From contig QZIR01000043.1 of the NCBI GenBank assembly GCA_003604975.1, positions 1 through 60,283 on the forward strand: a stretch of 60,283 bases of DNA. Direction: 5' to 3'. The notes under the pieces were generated by a model. It was not told where the DNA came from. It was given only the letters and a program-made list of their open reading frames with translations, and searched no databases. The translations under genes were made by a program, and so were the position numbers. Positions 26,295 to 35,357 of the stretch are shown one piece after another. Numbering within the stretch: position 1 is the first letter of the stretch; the number at the start of each line of letters is the position of its first letter. This stretch comes from Desulforudis sp. GTDB taxonomy: Bacteria > Bacillota > Desulfotomaculia > Desulfotomaculales > Desulforudaceae.

Positions 26295-26367
26295 TTAGGA
26301 TTTACCACATCCGGTGCTACTAAACAGATTATGGCCAAGTCAGTTCTGTAGCACCCTGACATCCTAA
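26295..26367. repeat. Imperfect inverted repeat between ger operon and ABC exporter
   Basis: Outer arms TTAGGAT (26295-26301)/ATCCTAA (26361-26367). Inner 16-nt arms GGTGCTAC... (26313-26328)/...GTAGCACC (26340-26355) have three mismatches around an 11-nt loop. The nested symmetrical layout in a gene-free 386-nt stretch (26260-26645) suggests a miniature inverted-repeat element or an insertion-sequence end. No transposase is present. Confidence 0.45.
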
Positions 26368-26645
26368 TCATCAGCCCGCCCGAAGCAACATCCAGTGTTC
26401 CCAAACACCTACTTTGTAACGTTAGAAGAGGCCATCGGTCGCTTATCAACAGAGGCCGAAAATTGAGACGTGGAAACACTGTAGGACTTGTTGGCCGGAT
26501 TCTCGACTGGTTTTGTGGAGTATTGGCTTCACTTACTCTTCTGGGAGGTACATTTGAATCCCCTTTCTGTTATCATAAGTGCGTGGGCGTTTGTCCACTA
26601 TGCCGGCCGGTGCTGGACCGGTACCGGTCCGAACAGGAGAACACC

Positions 26646-27356
26646 ATGTCCAGAGAAGTCTTGCTTCAGCTGCTCGGTGTCTGGAAAACATACCGGATGG
26701 GCGAGGTGGAGGTTCCGGCCATGAAACCCACCGACTTGGAGGTGTACCGGGGCGAAATCCTGGTTATCCTGGGGCCCAGCGGTTCCGGTAAGAGTACGCT
26801 CTTAAACATCATGGGCGGGATCGACCAGCCCAGTGGCGGGCAGCTGCTCTACGAGGGCAAAAACCTGACCGGTGTAAGCGACAATGCCCTGACCGCTTAC
26901 CGCCGCCACCACGTCGGATTCATTTTTCAGTTCTTCGACCTGATTTCCAACCTCACCGTTTCCGAAAACGTGGCCCTGGGTGCGGAGATCGCGGGCCGGC
27001 GCCCGGCCTTCGGGGCCATCCTGGACGGCCTAGGGCTCGGTGGCAAGGAGGAGAGCTTCCCGGCGCAGCTATCCGGCGGGGAACAGCAGCGCGTGGCCAT
27101 CGCCCGTGCCCTGGCCAAGGAACCGGACCTGCTGTTGTGCGATGAGCCGACCGGCTCGCTGGACTACCGTACCGGGATCCGGGTGCTGCACCTCCTGCAC
27201 ATGGTCAGCCGGGAAATGGGCAAGACCGTGGTGATCATCACCCACAACACGCCCATTGGAGCCATGGCTGACCGGGTGATCACCATGCGGGACGGGTTTA
27301 TTGATTGTATGGTGGCAAACGAAAAGCCGGTCGATCCCTCCCTGATCAGTTGGTGA
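26646..27356 (+). CDS. ABC transporter ATP-binding protein, MacB/LolD type
   Basis: 236 aa. Walker [11 protein letters not shown]-loop FIFQFFDLI, signature [15 protein letters not shown], Walker [13 protein letters not shown] and H-loop ITHN are all intact. This subfamily pairs with FtsX-fold permeases and works by mechanotransmission. ATG 26646 has AGGAG 6 nt upstream; the longer in-frame extension is non-coding leader. The permease and adaptor follow, with 4 and 14 nt gaps. Confidence 0.95.
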   Translation: MSREVLLQLLGVWKTYRMGEVEVPAMKPTDLEVYRGEILVILGPSGSGKSTLLNIMGGIDQPSGGQLLYEGKNLTGVSDNALTAYRRHHVGFIFQFFDLISNLTVSENVALGAEIAGRRPAFGAILDGLGLGGKEESFPAQLSGGEQQRVAIARALAKEPDLLLCDEPTGSLDYRTGIRVLHLLHMVSREMGKTVVIITHNTPIGAMADRVITMRDGFIDCMVANEKPVDPSLISW

Positions 27357-27360
27357 TGAT

Positions 27361-29727
27361 ATGCTGACGCGCAAGCTGATTCGTGACATTGCCCGCTATA
27401 AAGGCCAGTTTGCCGCCCTGGTTCTGCTGGTCACGCTGGGTGTTTCCCTTTTCTGTGCCATGTACCTGGCTTACGTGAACCTCCGGGATTCCGCGGAAGC
27501 CAGCTTTGAACGGCTCAACGCCGCCCACCTGACCGCCTATTTTGCCTCGGCGCCGGATGGCCTGGCGACGGAGGCGCGCCGGATCGACGGGGTGCAGATG
27601 GCGGCGGGCCGTGTGGTGGAGGACGTTTCCCTGGACCTGGAGGGGAGCCGGGAACGGATCACGGCCAGGCTCATCTCCCTTCCGGGCCCCGGTGAGGATC
27701 CTGTTAACAGCCTGCACCTGGTGCGGGGCCGCTTCCTGGACGGGGAATACCGGCGCGGCGTCCTGGTGTCCAGTGATTTCGCCTCCTTCCACGGGCTCGA
27801 ACCCGGTGACCGGATTTACCCGGCGATCAACGGAATCCGGCAGGAACTGACCATCCAGGGGTTGGTGATCAGCCCCGAGTACCTCTTCCCGGCCCCCGAC
27901 GCCGGGCAGATCCTGTCCACTGCCCGAACCTTCGGGGTGATGTTCGTTGCCCGGGAGACCATGGCGGAAATCATGGGCACCGATGGGCAGATTAACGAGA
28001 TCGTGCTACTCCTGGCCCCTGGTAACGACCGGCAGCCAGTCAAGGACGCCCTGCGCGAGGTGGTTTCCGGCTACGGCTACCGGACGATCGTGGAATTGGA
28101 GGACCAACCAAGTTACCGCTTGCTGCAGAACGAACTGAACGAACTCTCCACCTGGTCGGTGATGCTCCCCACCCTGTTCCTGGGGGCTGCGGTGATGATC
28201 ATCCTGGTGCTGCTGGCCCGAATCGTGCGCCAGCAGCGCCCCCACATCGGACTCTTGCGGGCGCTGGGGTACAGCCGGGGGGACATCCTGCGCTACTACC
28301 TGGGGTTTTGCTTCCTGGTGGGCAGTACCGGTTCGCTGTTGGGGATCCTGCTGGGGTACTGGATGTCGGTCGGCCTCACCAACCTATACGCCCAGTTCTT
28401 CAACATCCCCTATTTGGCTGGGGCCTTTCATTGGGATGTCCAGCTCTCCGCCGCCCTCCTGGGGATCGGAACCTGCCTGCTTGCCGGTGTTTTCTCGGCC
28501 TGGCAGGCGGCCGCGATCCAGCCGGTGGAGGCCATGCGACCGCCGGCCCCACCACCGGGGCGCCGGTTCTGGGGTGAGCGCTGGGTCGGCTTTATGCGTG
28601 AGATGCCTGCCCTGTGGAAGTTTCCGATCCGTAACATCACCCGCAACCCCTGGCGGTTCAATTTCTCCGCCGTCGGAGTGGCGGTGGCCTTGAGTTTCCT
28701 GATCCTGACCGGCTCCTTTTACAACCTTTTCGACAGCCTGATTACCCGTTATTTCGGCCAGATGGTGGCCTACGACGCCCGCATCAGTCTAACCGGCCCC
28801 ACCGGATGGGATACGGTCCACGAAATCGCGCTCTGGCCCGAGGTGGACCGGGCGGAGGCGCTGGTGGAGGTGCCGGTACGGTACCGCCACGGACACATTG
28901 TCCACGAGGGCATGCTTACCGGCCTAGAGGAGGACACCCACCTGTTTGCCCTGCAGAACGCCGACGGAAACCGGGTCTTCCCAACCCGGGGCGGCGTCTT
29001 GCTTTCCTCAAATATCCGGGAGATCCTCGGCGTAGACGTCGGGGAGACGATCATCCTCGAGCCCATGCTGGAAGGGCTGCCGGCCCGGACGCTGCCGGTA
29101 GCCGGGACCGTGGAACTGTTCATCGGGGTCGGGGGTTTCCTGCCGGTGGAGGAGGCCCGCAGCCTCCGCGGACCAGGCGCTCCGATCTCGGCGGTACTGG
29201 TTACCACCACCCCCGGCGGCCTGGACCAGTTGAGGGAGCGGACCCGCACGCTGCCACTGGTCGCAGGTGTCCAGGATATCACTCAAATGCGGGCGGAAAT
29301 AATGGAAAACCTCGATCTCATGTACGCCTTTATCGGGATTGCCCTGCTCTTCAGCATGCTCCTGTCCGGCGCCATCGTGTATAGCATGACCTCGATCACC
29401 ACGCTGGAACGCATGCGGGAACTGGCCATCTTTCGGATGCAGGGCATGAGCCGGAAGGGAACCGGCATCCTGGTGGCCGCCGAGGGCGTGCTGCCGGCGC
29501 TGCCGGGTTTGGGACTGGGTATTTTGCTCGGCTATGTTTGGGCCGGAGCCTTTGCTGCGGCCTATGCCAGTCAAAGTGACCTGATGACCGTCCGGTTGGC
29601 CATCTATCCGGCTACCATCATCTTGGCGCTCGTAGGGATAGTCCTGGCGGTGGCGCTGGCCCAGGTGCCCGCCATCCGCAGCGCCGGCGGCATCGACCTG
29701 GCGGAAGCTTCAAAATACCGGGAGTAG
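27361..29727 (+). CDS. ABC transporter permease with two FtsX domains
   Basis: 788 aa. N-terminal helix, an extracellular MacB-like domain, three helices around residues 265-400 with LARIVRQQRPHIGLLRALGYSRGDI, and a second helix (residue about 430) starting another extracytoplasmic domain. Three final helices contain LERMRELAIFRMQGMSRKG. The two 'LLRALG/IFRMQGM' coupling motifs mark two FtsX modules in one chain. It exports peptides, lipids or drugs; the substrate is not predictable. Confidence 0.92.
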   Translation: MLTRKLIRDIARYKGQFAALVLLVTLGVSLFCAMYLAYVNLRDSAEASFERLNAAHLTAYFASAPDGLATEARRIDGVQMAAGRVVEDVSLDLEGSRERITARLISLPGPGEDPVNSLHLVRGRFLDGEYRRGVLVSSDFASFHGLEPGDRIYPAINGIRQELTIQGLVISPEYLFPAPDAGQILSTARTFGVMFVARETMAEIMGTDGQINEIVLLLAPGNDRQPVKDALREVVSGYGYRTIVELEDQPSYRLLQNELNELSTWSVMLPTLFLGAAVMIILVLLARIVRQQRPHIGLLRALGYSRGDILRYYLGFCFLVGSTGSLLGILLGYWMSVGLTNLYAQFFNIPYLAGAFHWDVQLSAALLGIGTCLLAGVFSAWQAAAIQPVEAMRPPAPPPGRRFWGERWVGFMREMPALWKFPIRNITRNPWRFNFSAVGVAVALSFLILTGSFYNLFDSLITRYFGQMVAYDARISLTGPTGWDTVHEIALWPEVDRAEALVEVPVRYRHGHIVHEGMLTGLEEDTHLFALQNADGNRVFPTRGGVLLSSNIREILGVDVGETIILEPMLEGLPARTLPVAGTVELFIGVGGFLPVEEARSLRGPGAPISAVLVTTTPGGLDQLRERTRTLPLVAGVQDITQMRAEIMENLDLMYAFIGIALLFSMLLSGAIVYSMTSITTLERMRELAIFRMQGMSRKGTGILVAAEGVLPALPGLGLGILLGYVWAGAFAAAYASQSDLMTVRLAIYPATIILALVGIVLAVALAQVPAIRSAGGIDLAEASKYRE

Positions 29728-29741
29728 GAGGGCGTGGCTCC

Positions 29742-30935
29742 ATGCTGAGAAGAAAGTGGAAAATCGGGCTCGGGCTGGCGGTAGTCATCCTGACCGTAGC
29801 CGGGGTGTCCCTGGCGGGCAGCCTCAAGGGGGTAGTGGTGGAGACGGCCCAGGTCACCGAGGGCGACTTGGCCGTCACCGTGCGGGGCACCGGCGAGGTC
29901 AAGGTGCAAGACCTCGTGCACGTCTTCGCCGAGGTGGGCGGTCGGGTTACGTCCGTGCCGGGCAAAGAGGGAGACCGGGTGGCCGCAGGGGATTTGCTGG
30001 TCACTCTCGACACCGCCGCCCTTGAGGACCGCCTGGTCCAATTGACTGCGGAACACCAGGCACTGGAGACCCAGCTGGCCGAAGCCCGGAAACAGAACCG
30101 ACTCGCGCTGGAGTTGGCGGCGCTGGCCCTGGAGCAGGCGGAAACCGACCTGGCGCGGGTGGCATTCCTGCACGAACAGGCGGCGGTAAGCGACAGCGAA
30201 CTGGAGGCGGCCCGACTGGCCCGTGACGTGGCCGCATATAAGGTGGAACAGGCCGAAGCGGGGCAGTTGGGGGTGGACACCCTGGTCGCCCGGGTGCAGG
30301 CGGCCGCCGCCCTGGTGCGGCAGTCCGAACGGGAACTGGCGTTGGCCCGGGTGACCGCCGGTGTGGACGGTGTAGTCCTGACCCGGACCGTGGAACCGGG
30401 GGCGGTGATCGTCCCGGGTACCCCCCTGGTCACCCTTGGCGATCCCGGAGCGCTCAACATCGAGGCCCGGATCGAGCCCCGGGACGCCACCCTGGTGGAG
30501 GCGGGCCAGGCGGTCCGGATCACCCACTTGGCAGGGGGTACGCCCGTAGCCACCGGCGAGGTGGCTACGGTGGCCACGACGGGTCTCACGATCGTCTCTC
30601 CCCTGGGGGTGAAGGAGGCCAAGGCCGGTGTAGAGATCCGGGTCACCGACGGGACCGAGCGGTTAAAACCGGGTTACGAGGTGAACATCGAGATCGTAGT
30701 CGACCAAGGAGCGGCCGCGACCGTGGTCCCGGAATCGACGGTTTTCCGCCGGGCCGGGCAGACCATGCTGTTTGCCGTCCGGGACGGCCGGGCCCAGCTG
30801 GTGAAGGTGGTACCGGGCCGGCGCGCCGGCGGTCTGGTCGAAATCAGCGGGGACATCCGCGCCGGTGAAACGGTAATCGTCAACCCTCCGCCGGAGGTGA
30901 AAGGCGGTACGCGGGTTTCCGCGGACCGCTCCTGA
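29742..30935 (+). CDS. HlyD/MacA-type membrane fusion adaptor
   Basis: 397 aa. N-terminal signal/anchor helix (LGLAVVILTVAGVSLAG), lipoyl half (VEVGGRVTSVPGKEGDRVAAGDLLVTLDT), a long coiled-coil hairpin (about residues 85-200), the second lipoyl half (VTAGVDGVVLTRTVEPGAVIVPGTPLVTLGDP) and a beta-barrel/MPR end. It completes a MacAB-like tripartite exporter, here without an outer-membrane partner, as in monoderm bacteria. GGAGGG lies about 10 nt before ATG 29742. Confidence 0.92.
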   Translation: MLRRKWKIGLGLAVVILTVAGVSLAGSLKGVVVETAQVTEGDLAVTVRGTGEVKVQDLVHVFAEVGGRVTSVPGKEGDRVAAGDLLVTLDTAALEDRLVQLTAEHQALETQLAEARKQNRLALELAALALEQAETDLARVAFLHEQAAVSDSELEAARLARDVAAYKVEQAEAGQLGVDTLVARVQAAAALVRQSERELALARVTAGVDGVVLTRTVEPGAVIVPGTPLVTLGDPGALNIEARIEPRDATLVEAGQAVRITHLAGGTPVATGEVATVATTGLTIVSPLGVKEAKAGVEIRVTDGTERLKPGYEVNIEIVVDQGAAATVVPESTVFRRAGQTMLFAVRDGRAQLVKVVPGRRAGGLVEISGDIRAGETVIVNPPPEVKGGTRVSADRS

Positions 30936-30972
30936 CCGGGGCCGGAACCTTAGGGTTGACGGTTTAATAAAA

Positions 30973-31196
30973 GTGTACAGGTTGGAAAACCACAACAAGA
31001 CCCCGGTGCTGATCATGGAGAACATCGCCGGCGTTTTACTGAGGGAGTACCTGTCTGGAAACAGATGGACATACGGACCTTCCTAAACATAGCCATCCAG
31101 CTTTGCGACATACTTGGCAAACTTCATCTGAACCTACGGCACATTGAAGAACTAGTGGTGTTGAACGACGAGGCTTACCATATTCACGAGTGGTAA
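30973..31196 (+). pseudogene. Remnant of a protein-kinase-like signalling hybrid
   Basis: Two short frames together recall the kinase-like N-terminal domain of large AAA-ATPase/histidine-kinase hybrids. VYRLENHNKTPVLIMENIAG (from 30973) is followed, one frame over, by MDIRTFLNIAIQLCDILGKLH, then TAA at 31196. The usual continuation (HxxxIIHKDIKPxN) is missing. A frameshift and loss of the rest indicate a dead gene. It lies immediately before the IS91-like transposase, whose insertion probably removed the remainder (inference). Confidence 0.5.
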
Positions 31197-31231
31197 CCTG
31201 ACATGAAACGCCTGTTTCTGTCAAGGGATGG

Positions 31232-32533
31232 ATGCGCATGTTGAACGCCTGCCGCGCCCCTGCGGACAATGCCGTTTACAAGCCGCGAAATCCGCGCCAT
31301 AGCCACTACTACCGGTGCATCGAAGCGCATTTTGAAGAACTGGAAGGCGCCTGGGAAGAAAGGTACCAAAGAACCTGCGGTTTTTGGCGCCCTTTGGTGA
31401 TGGACGTCATCTACAAATACCTGGATTGCGGCGATCTTCATTTCGGGTTTGCCAGGGTGCGGTGCGATACGTGCGGTCACGAATACTTGTTGGCCTTTTC
31501 GTGCAAACGCCGCCACTTTTGTCCTTCCTGCCACCAGAAACGGGTGGTCGAGTTCGGTGAATGGCTGTACGGCGAAGTGCTGAAACAGGTACCGCACCGC
31601 CAGTGGGTTTTCAGCATTCCGAAAAGACTGAGAATCTACTTCATGTTCGACCGCAGGCTTTTGGCGAAGTTGAGCCAATGTGCCTGGACGGTGCTGTCCG
31701 GCTACTTGAAGCAAGGCGCCGCCTTTGACGACGCTGTCCCGGGAGCGGTGATCGCCGTACAGACTTTTGGCGATTTTCAGAACTTCAACCCCCACCTTCA
31801 CATCATCGCTACCGACGGTTGCTTTTACGGGAATGGCGGATTTGCGGCCGGGCCAAGGCCGAACCCTTCGGACTTGGAAACCGCGTTTCGCCTGGAAGTC
31901 CTCAAGATGCTGAAAAACGAGGGGAAAATCACCGGCTTGATCATCGAGAACATGCTGAGCTGGCATCACAGCGGGTTTAACGCGTATTGCGGCGAAGCCA
32001 TCTGGCCCTCCGACCAAGAAGGGATTGAACGGTTGGCGCAATACATTATCCGGGTGCCTATTGCGCAAGAACGCATGGCCTACATCCCCGCCGCCCAGAC
32101 CAGAGACGGTGTCGCTAAAGTCGTCTACACAGCCAAGGACGGCAAAACATCCAGAACCTTTGCGGCGCTGGATTGGCTGGCTCAGCTCGTCAGGTACTAC
32201 GGTTATTACTCGAACAAGTCGCGGGGACTCCGGAAAAAATCGGCTGCCGGAGATCAAATGCCGGCCCTTGTTGAATCCGGGATTTCGCGAACAGAGTTTC
32301 GCAAGAACTGGGCGCGCTTGATCCAAAAGGTATACCACGCCGATCCCTTGCTGTGTCCCAAGTGCAATGGCTCAATGCGCATCGTCTCCTTTATCGAATC
32401 CCCGGAGACAATCAAGAAGATCTTGCTTCATCTCAATCTATGGGAGACGCGGAACCACGATCCGCCTGACTTCAATGCGGTCAAACATATTCCGGAAGCG
32501 ATACCGGAGCTGAGTTGTGATGACTATTCTTGA
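31232..32533 (+). mobile_element. IS91-family (HUH) transposase
   Basis: 433 aa. The N-terminal zinc-binding domain has RCDTCGHEYLLAFSCKRRHFCPSCHQKRVVEFGEWL; the HUH motif is FNPHLHIIATDG; the C-terminal zinc pair is PLLCPKCNGSMRIVSFI. This matches the IS91-like transposases common in Firmicutes. Relative to what I recall for relatives, about 12 residues (CSHIPNKGEQM-like) seem missing between FAALDWLAQL and VRYYGYYSN, an in-frame deletion that may inactivate it. IS91 elements move by rolling-circle replication and lack terminal inverted repeats, so the exact ends are not visible. Confidence 0.85.
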
Positions 32534-32714
32534 TATTTCGCCTATTAGCTGCTCAGAAAGGGCTGGCCATCTAACGGCATATCCATGTCCGAAACGCCGT
32601 TGATTTGGATGTTTCTGGAATCCGCGCCGATTCTCTCTCTAAATACTGCAATTCTGTGCTGTTTTGCGCATACCCCATGTAAAATCATGTATTGGGAAGA
32701 AATATTTTGTGTGC

Positions 32715-32743
32715 TTGACATGCCTTGTGGCTCTTGTTATGCT
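32715..32743 (+). promoter_or_regulatory. Strong sigma-A promoter reading into tandem repeats
   Basis: -35 TTGACA (32715-32720), 17-nt spacer, -10 TATGCT (32738-32743). Predicted start about 32750, at the first base of the repeat array and about 130 nt before the secreted protein gene. Confidence 0.65.
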
Positions 32744-32747
32744 CTTT

Positions 32748-32836
32748 CCAACAAAAAGCAAATTCTTATCCATCAAATTCTTATCCATCCAACAAAAAGC
32801 AAATTCTTATCCATTATCCATCAAATTCTTATCCAT
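32748..32836 (+). repeat. Tandem AT-rich repeats with DnaA-box-like cores
   Basis: Two copies of a 41-nt unit (32748-32788 and 32789-32836, the second with a 7-nt internal duplication TATCCAT). Each unit has two copies of CAAATTCTTATCCAT, so four in all. The TTATCCAT core is one or two bases from the DnaA box TTATCCACA. The block is markedly AT-rich against GC-rich surroundings and lies in the leader of the downstream gene. Confidence 0.8.
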
Positions 32837-32878
32837 GGACAGGTTATCCCTGTATTTCCAGTCAGGAAGGTGATGTGC

Positions 32879-34312
32879 GTGGATCGACTGCCATTCCGGG
32901 CTGCCGCTGACGACCGGTTGGGTGCCCCTGCGAGAACGCGGTGGGCAACCTTAACCGTCTGGTTTGTTTTGTCATTGCTCCTCCTGTTCCCCTGCGCCGG
33001 GTCCGCCTCTGCCGCGCCCCGCGTCCTCCTCGACGGTAAACCCCGCTCCTTCGACGTGCCCCCGGTGATGGAGCAGGGCCGCGTCCTGGTGCCGATGCGG
33101 GCCATTTTCCAGGCCCTGGGCGCAGAGCTTGAGTGGGACGGCGCCACCGAGACTGTCACCGCCACCAGGGGGCGGACGACCGTTATCCTGACCATTGGGA
33201 GCAGGACCGTATTCAAGAACGGTAGCCCCGTCGTCCTCGACGTTCCGGCAAAAATCATAAACGGTCGGACCGTGGTTCCCCTGCGCTTCGTCTCCGAAGC
33301 CCTCGGTGCCGGGGTGGATTGGGATGCTGTTGCCCAGACCGTCACCATTTCCTCCGGCACACCCCCTGCCGAAGGATCACAGGGTGTTGCACCGAAACCC
33401 GAGACGAGCCTGATCAAAAGGGAGTTTGCCTGGGACTATGGGGGTAAGCGCTGGACATGGAAACTGCTAGTGCCGGAGGCGACCTACACCTATTACACCA
33501 ACCTGAAACGTCCGCCGACGGACGACTATTCGGTCTACGTTACCGATCCGGCTGACGATACTTTTATTTCAAGTCTAGCTGCTCGATTAAAGGAGACGGC
33601 CGTGCGGGAAAAATACTCGCCCAAGCAGACGGTAGAACTCGTTGTAACCTTTGTCCAGAACATCAAATATGCCCTAGACAACGTTTCCAAGGGCGTTGAA
33701 GAGTATCCGAGGTACCCCCTGGAAACCCTCGTTGACCAAGAGGGCGATTGCGAAGACCACAGCATCCTGCTCGCTTCCGTTCTTAAGGAAATGGACTACG
33801 GTGTAATATTGATTTATTTCCCCGGTGAGCATATGGCCGTGGGCGTTAAGGGCAAGGACCTGCCCGGTGCGTACTACGAGTACGAAGGTGCGCGGTACTA
33901 CTACGTGGAAACAACGGCTACCGGCTGGTCAATCGGCAAAATCCCGGATGAATATCTCCGGACCAAAGCCCGCATAGTCCCGCTGGTACCGCGGCCGGTA
34001 CTGACCCACAAAGGCGAATACAAATGGACATCAAAAGGCACTGCAGGCGGCTGGCTTGAACTGAAGGTCGAGGTGCGTAACGACGGGACGGCCACCGCCC
34101 GGGCTACCAAAGTTTATGCGGCCCTGGATGCGGGAGGCGGTCTTGTTTACGACCAGCAGTGGTCTGACTCACTCGACCTGGAGCCGCACTCTGCGGGTAC
34201 TTACACTTTGTTTCTGAAACTGCCGGCCAACGTGTATACGCGCCTGATTGTAAAGATCGTAAGCGATGGTCACCTGGCAGATGAAAGCACCTCTGATTGG
34301 TTCAATGCGTGA
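32879..34312 (+). CDS. Secreted Cu-amine-oxidase-N-like/transglutaminase-like protein
   Basis: 477 aa. Signal peptide (TVWFVLSLLLLFPCAGSASA). Residues about 45-165 form two repeats of the copper-amine-oxidase N-terminal-like domain (RVLVPMRAIFQALGAELEWD and RTVVPLRFVSEALGAGVDWD), a surface or cell-wall adhesion module in clostridia. Residues about 210-370 form a transglutaminase/cysteine-protease-like domain with Cys in DQEGDCEDHSILLASVL and His in PGEHMAVGV. The end is a beta-sandwich. GTG 32879 is chosen because AGGAAGG lies 8 nt upstream; the ATG 32873 is too close to it. Likely a cell-surface protein-modifying or scaffold protein. Confidence 0.8.
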   Translation: MDRLPFRAAADDRLGAPARTRWATLTVWFVLSLLLLFPCAGSASAAPRVLLDGKPRSFDVPPVMEQGRVLVPMRAIFQALGAELEWDGATETVTATRGRTTVILTIGSRTVFKNGSPVVLDVPAKIINGRTVVPLRFVSEALGAGVDWDAVAQTVTISSGTPPAEGSQGVAPKPETSLIKREFAWDYGGKRWTWKLLVPEATYTYYTNLKRPPTDDYSVYVTDPADDTFISSLAARLKETAVREKYSPKQTVELVVTFVQNIKYALDNVSKGVEEYPRYPLETLVDQEGDCEDHSILLASVLKEMDYGVILIYFPGEHMAVGVKGKDLPGAYYEYEGARYYYVETTATGWSIGKIPDEYLRTKARIVPLVPRPVLTHKGEYKWTSKGTAGGWLELKVEVRNDGTATARATKVYAALDAGGGLVYDQQWSDSLDLEPHSAGTYTLFLKLPANVYTRLIVKIVSDGHLADESTSDWFNA

Positions 34313-34529
34313 GACGAGCAGGCTGCACAGGCGGAGCAGATCCGATTTTTTTATTCACTTTTTCTTGCGCGGATGACCATCGGTTCCGGGCCGGGTGCGG
34401 CATTCCCCAACAGAAGCTCCACCGCTCTCCCTTGACGTCCACATGCTAATGGTAGTTTTCCGCAAACCGGCCGCACGGAACAAAGATAAACCGGTGGTCG
34501 GCAATCCTAAGCATTCTTTTCTTCAGATC

Positions 34530-34769
34530 GCCAAGTATCAGCGATCTGACCTCCAGGTGGAAGAGGCCCGGCATCTGCTCGACATCCTCGAAGACCGCAA
34601 CTAGACCCGTTCCACGCTGATCACCAGCCAGATGCCGGTGAGCCAATGGCACAACATCCTGGCCGATCCCACTCTCGCTGACGCGATTCTGGACCGGCTG
34701 GTGTACAATGCCTATAAACTGGAACTAAGGGGGGAGTCTATGCGCAAATTAATGACCAAGCTTGACTGA
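34530..34769 (+). pseudogene. IS21-family istB remnant
   Basis: One frame reads SDLQVEEARHLLDILEDRN, an in-frame TAG at 34602, then [31 protein letters not shown] and [12 protein letters not shown], ending TGA 34769. This is the C-terminal quarter of IstB, the AAA+ helper of IS21 transposases. The Walker motifs and istA are gone. The following about 110 nt (GTGGTCGGATTGGGCCGG near 34839) look like the IS21 right end. Confidence 0.78.
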
Positions 34770-34880
34770 TTCCGCCCGGATATATTATCCACAACCAGCG
34801 TCGCTTCGCTCCGACTACTGGTCGTTTTACTCCGGAACAGGTGGTCGGATTGGGCCGGATTCAGTGATCGATTCGAGCGG

Positions 34881-35003
34881 AATGCGCACTCTAACATATC
34901 AATGACCCTGAACACCTATAGCCACATCATTAAGGGGATGCAGGAAAACGCAACAGCAAAGCTGGATTCGTTCCTCAAAATAGAGAACCCTTCCCAAGCA
35001 TAA
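34881..35003 (+). pseudogene. Tyrosine recombinase (integrase) C-terminal fragment
   Basis: 40 codons. NAHSNISMTLNTYSHIIKG contains the active-site tyrosine motif TLxTYSH of phage/ICE integrases, followed by MQENATAKLDSF and TAA. The rest of the gene is absent; the IS21 remnant abuts its 5' side. Its position about 170 nt from a tRNA gene suggests a decayed integrative element that used the tRNA as its attachment site (inference). Confidence 0.7.
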
Positions 35004-35174
35004 GGAAGGGTAACCACAAAGAAAAATATAGGCTTCCTATCAGAAGTGGGGGATAGCGGCCCCCGCTTCCTTATTGGCAAACTGCAAGGTTCATAGCATT
35101 GGTTTAGCATTATTTGGCTTCAATGCTACCGCTTTAACACTCCACTCTGAACCCGCAAACCCCTGATATTCCTA

Positions 35175-35250
35175 TGGTGGACCCGAGGGGGATCGAACCC
35201 CTGACCTCTAGAATGCGAGTCTAGCGCTCTCCCATCTGAGCTACGGGCCC
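35175..35250 (-). tRNA. tRNA-Ala (anticodon CGC)
   Basis: 76 nt including encoded CCA. The acceptor GGGCCCG pairs with CGGGTCC, the D-arm is GCTCAGATGGGAGAGC, and the anticodon stem CTAGA/TCTAG encloses loop CTCGCAT. The T-arm is GGGGTTCGATCCCC. Confidence 0.95.
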
Positions 35251-35357
35251 GTGCGAAGATCATTTTAGCATAGATAAACCGGGGACGCAAGCTCGTACCT
35301 GTTCCGTAAGGCTGCGACCCCCGGTTCGGGCCCGACCTGCAGTCGGTCATATCCGCT

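Noticed and set aside
31184-32338. 384-codon antisense frame over the IS91 transposase
   Set aside because: The sense strand has HUH and zinc motifs; the antisense protein has no family features.
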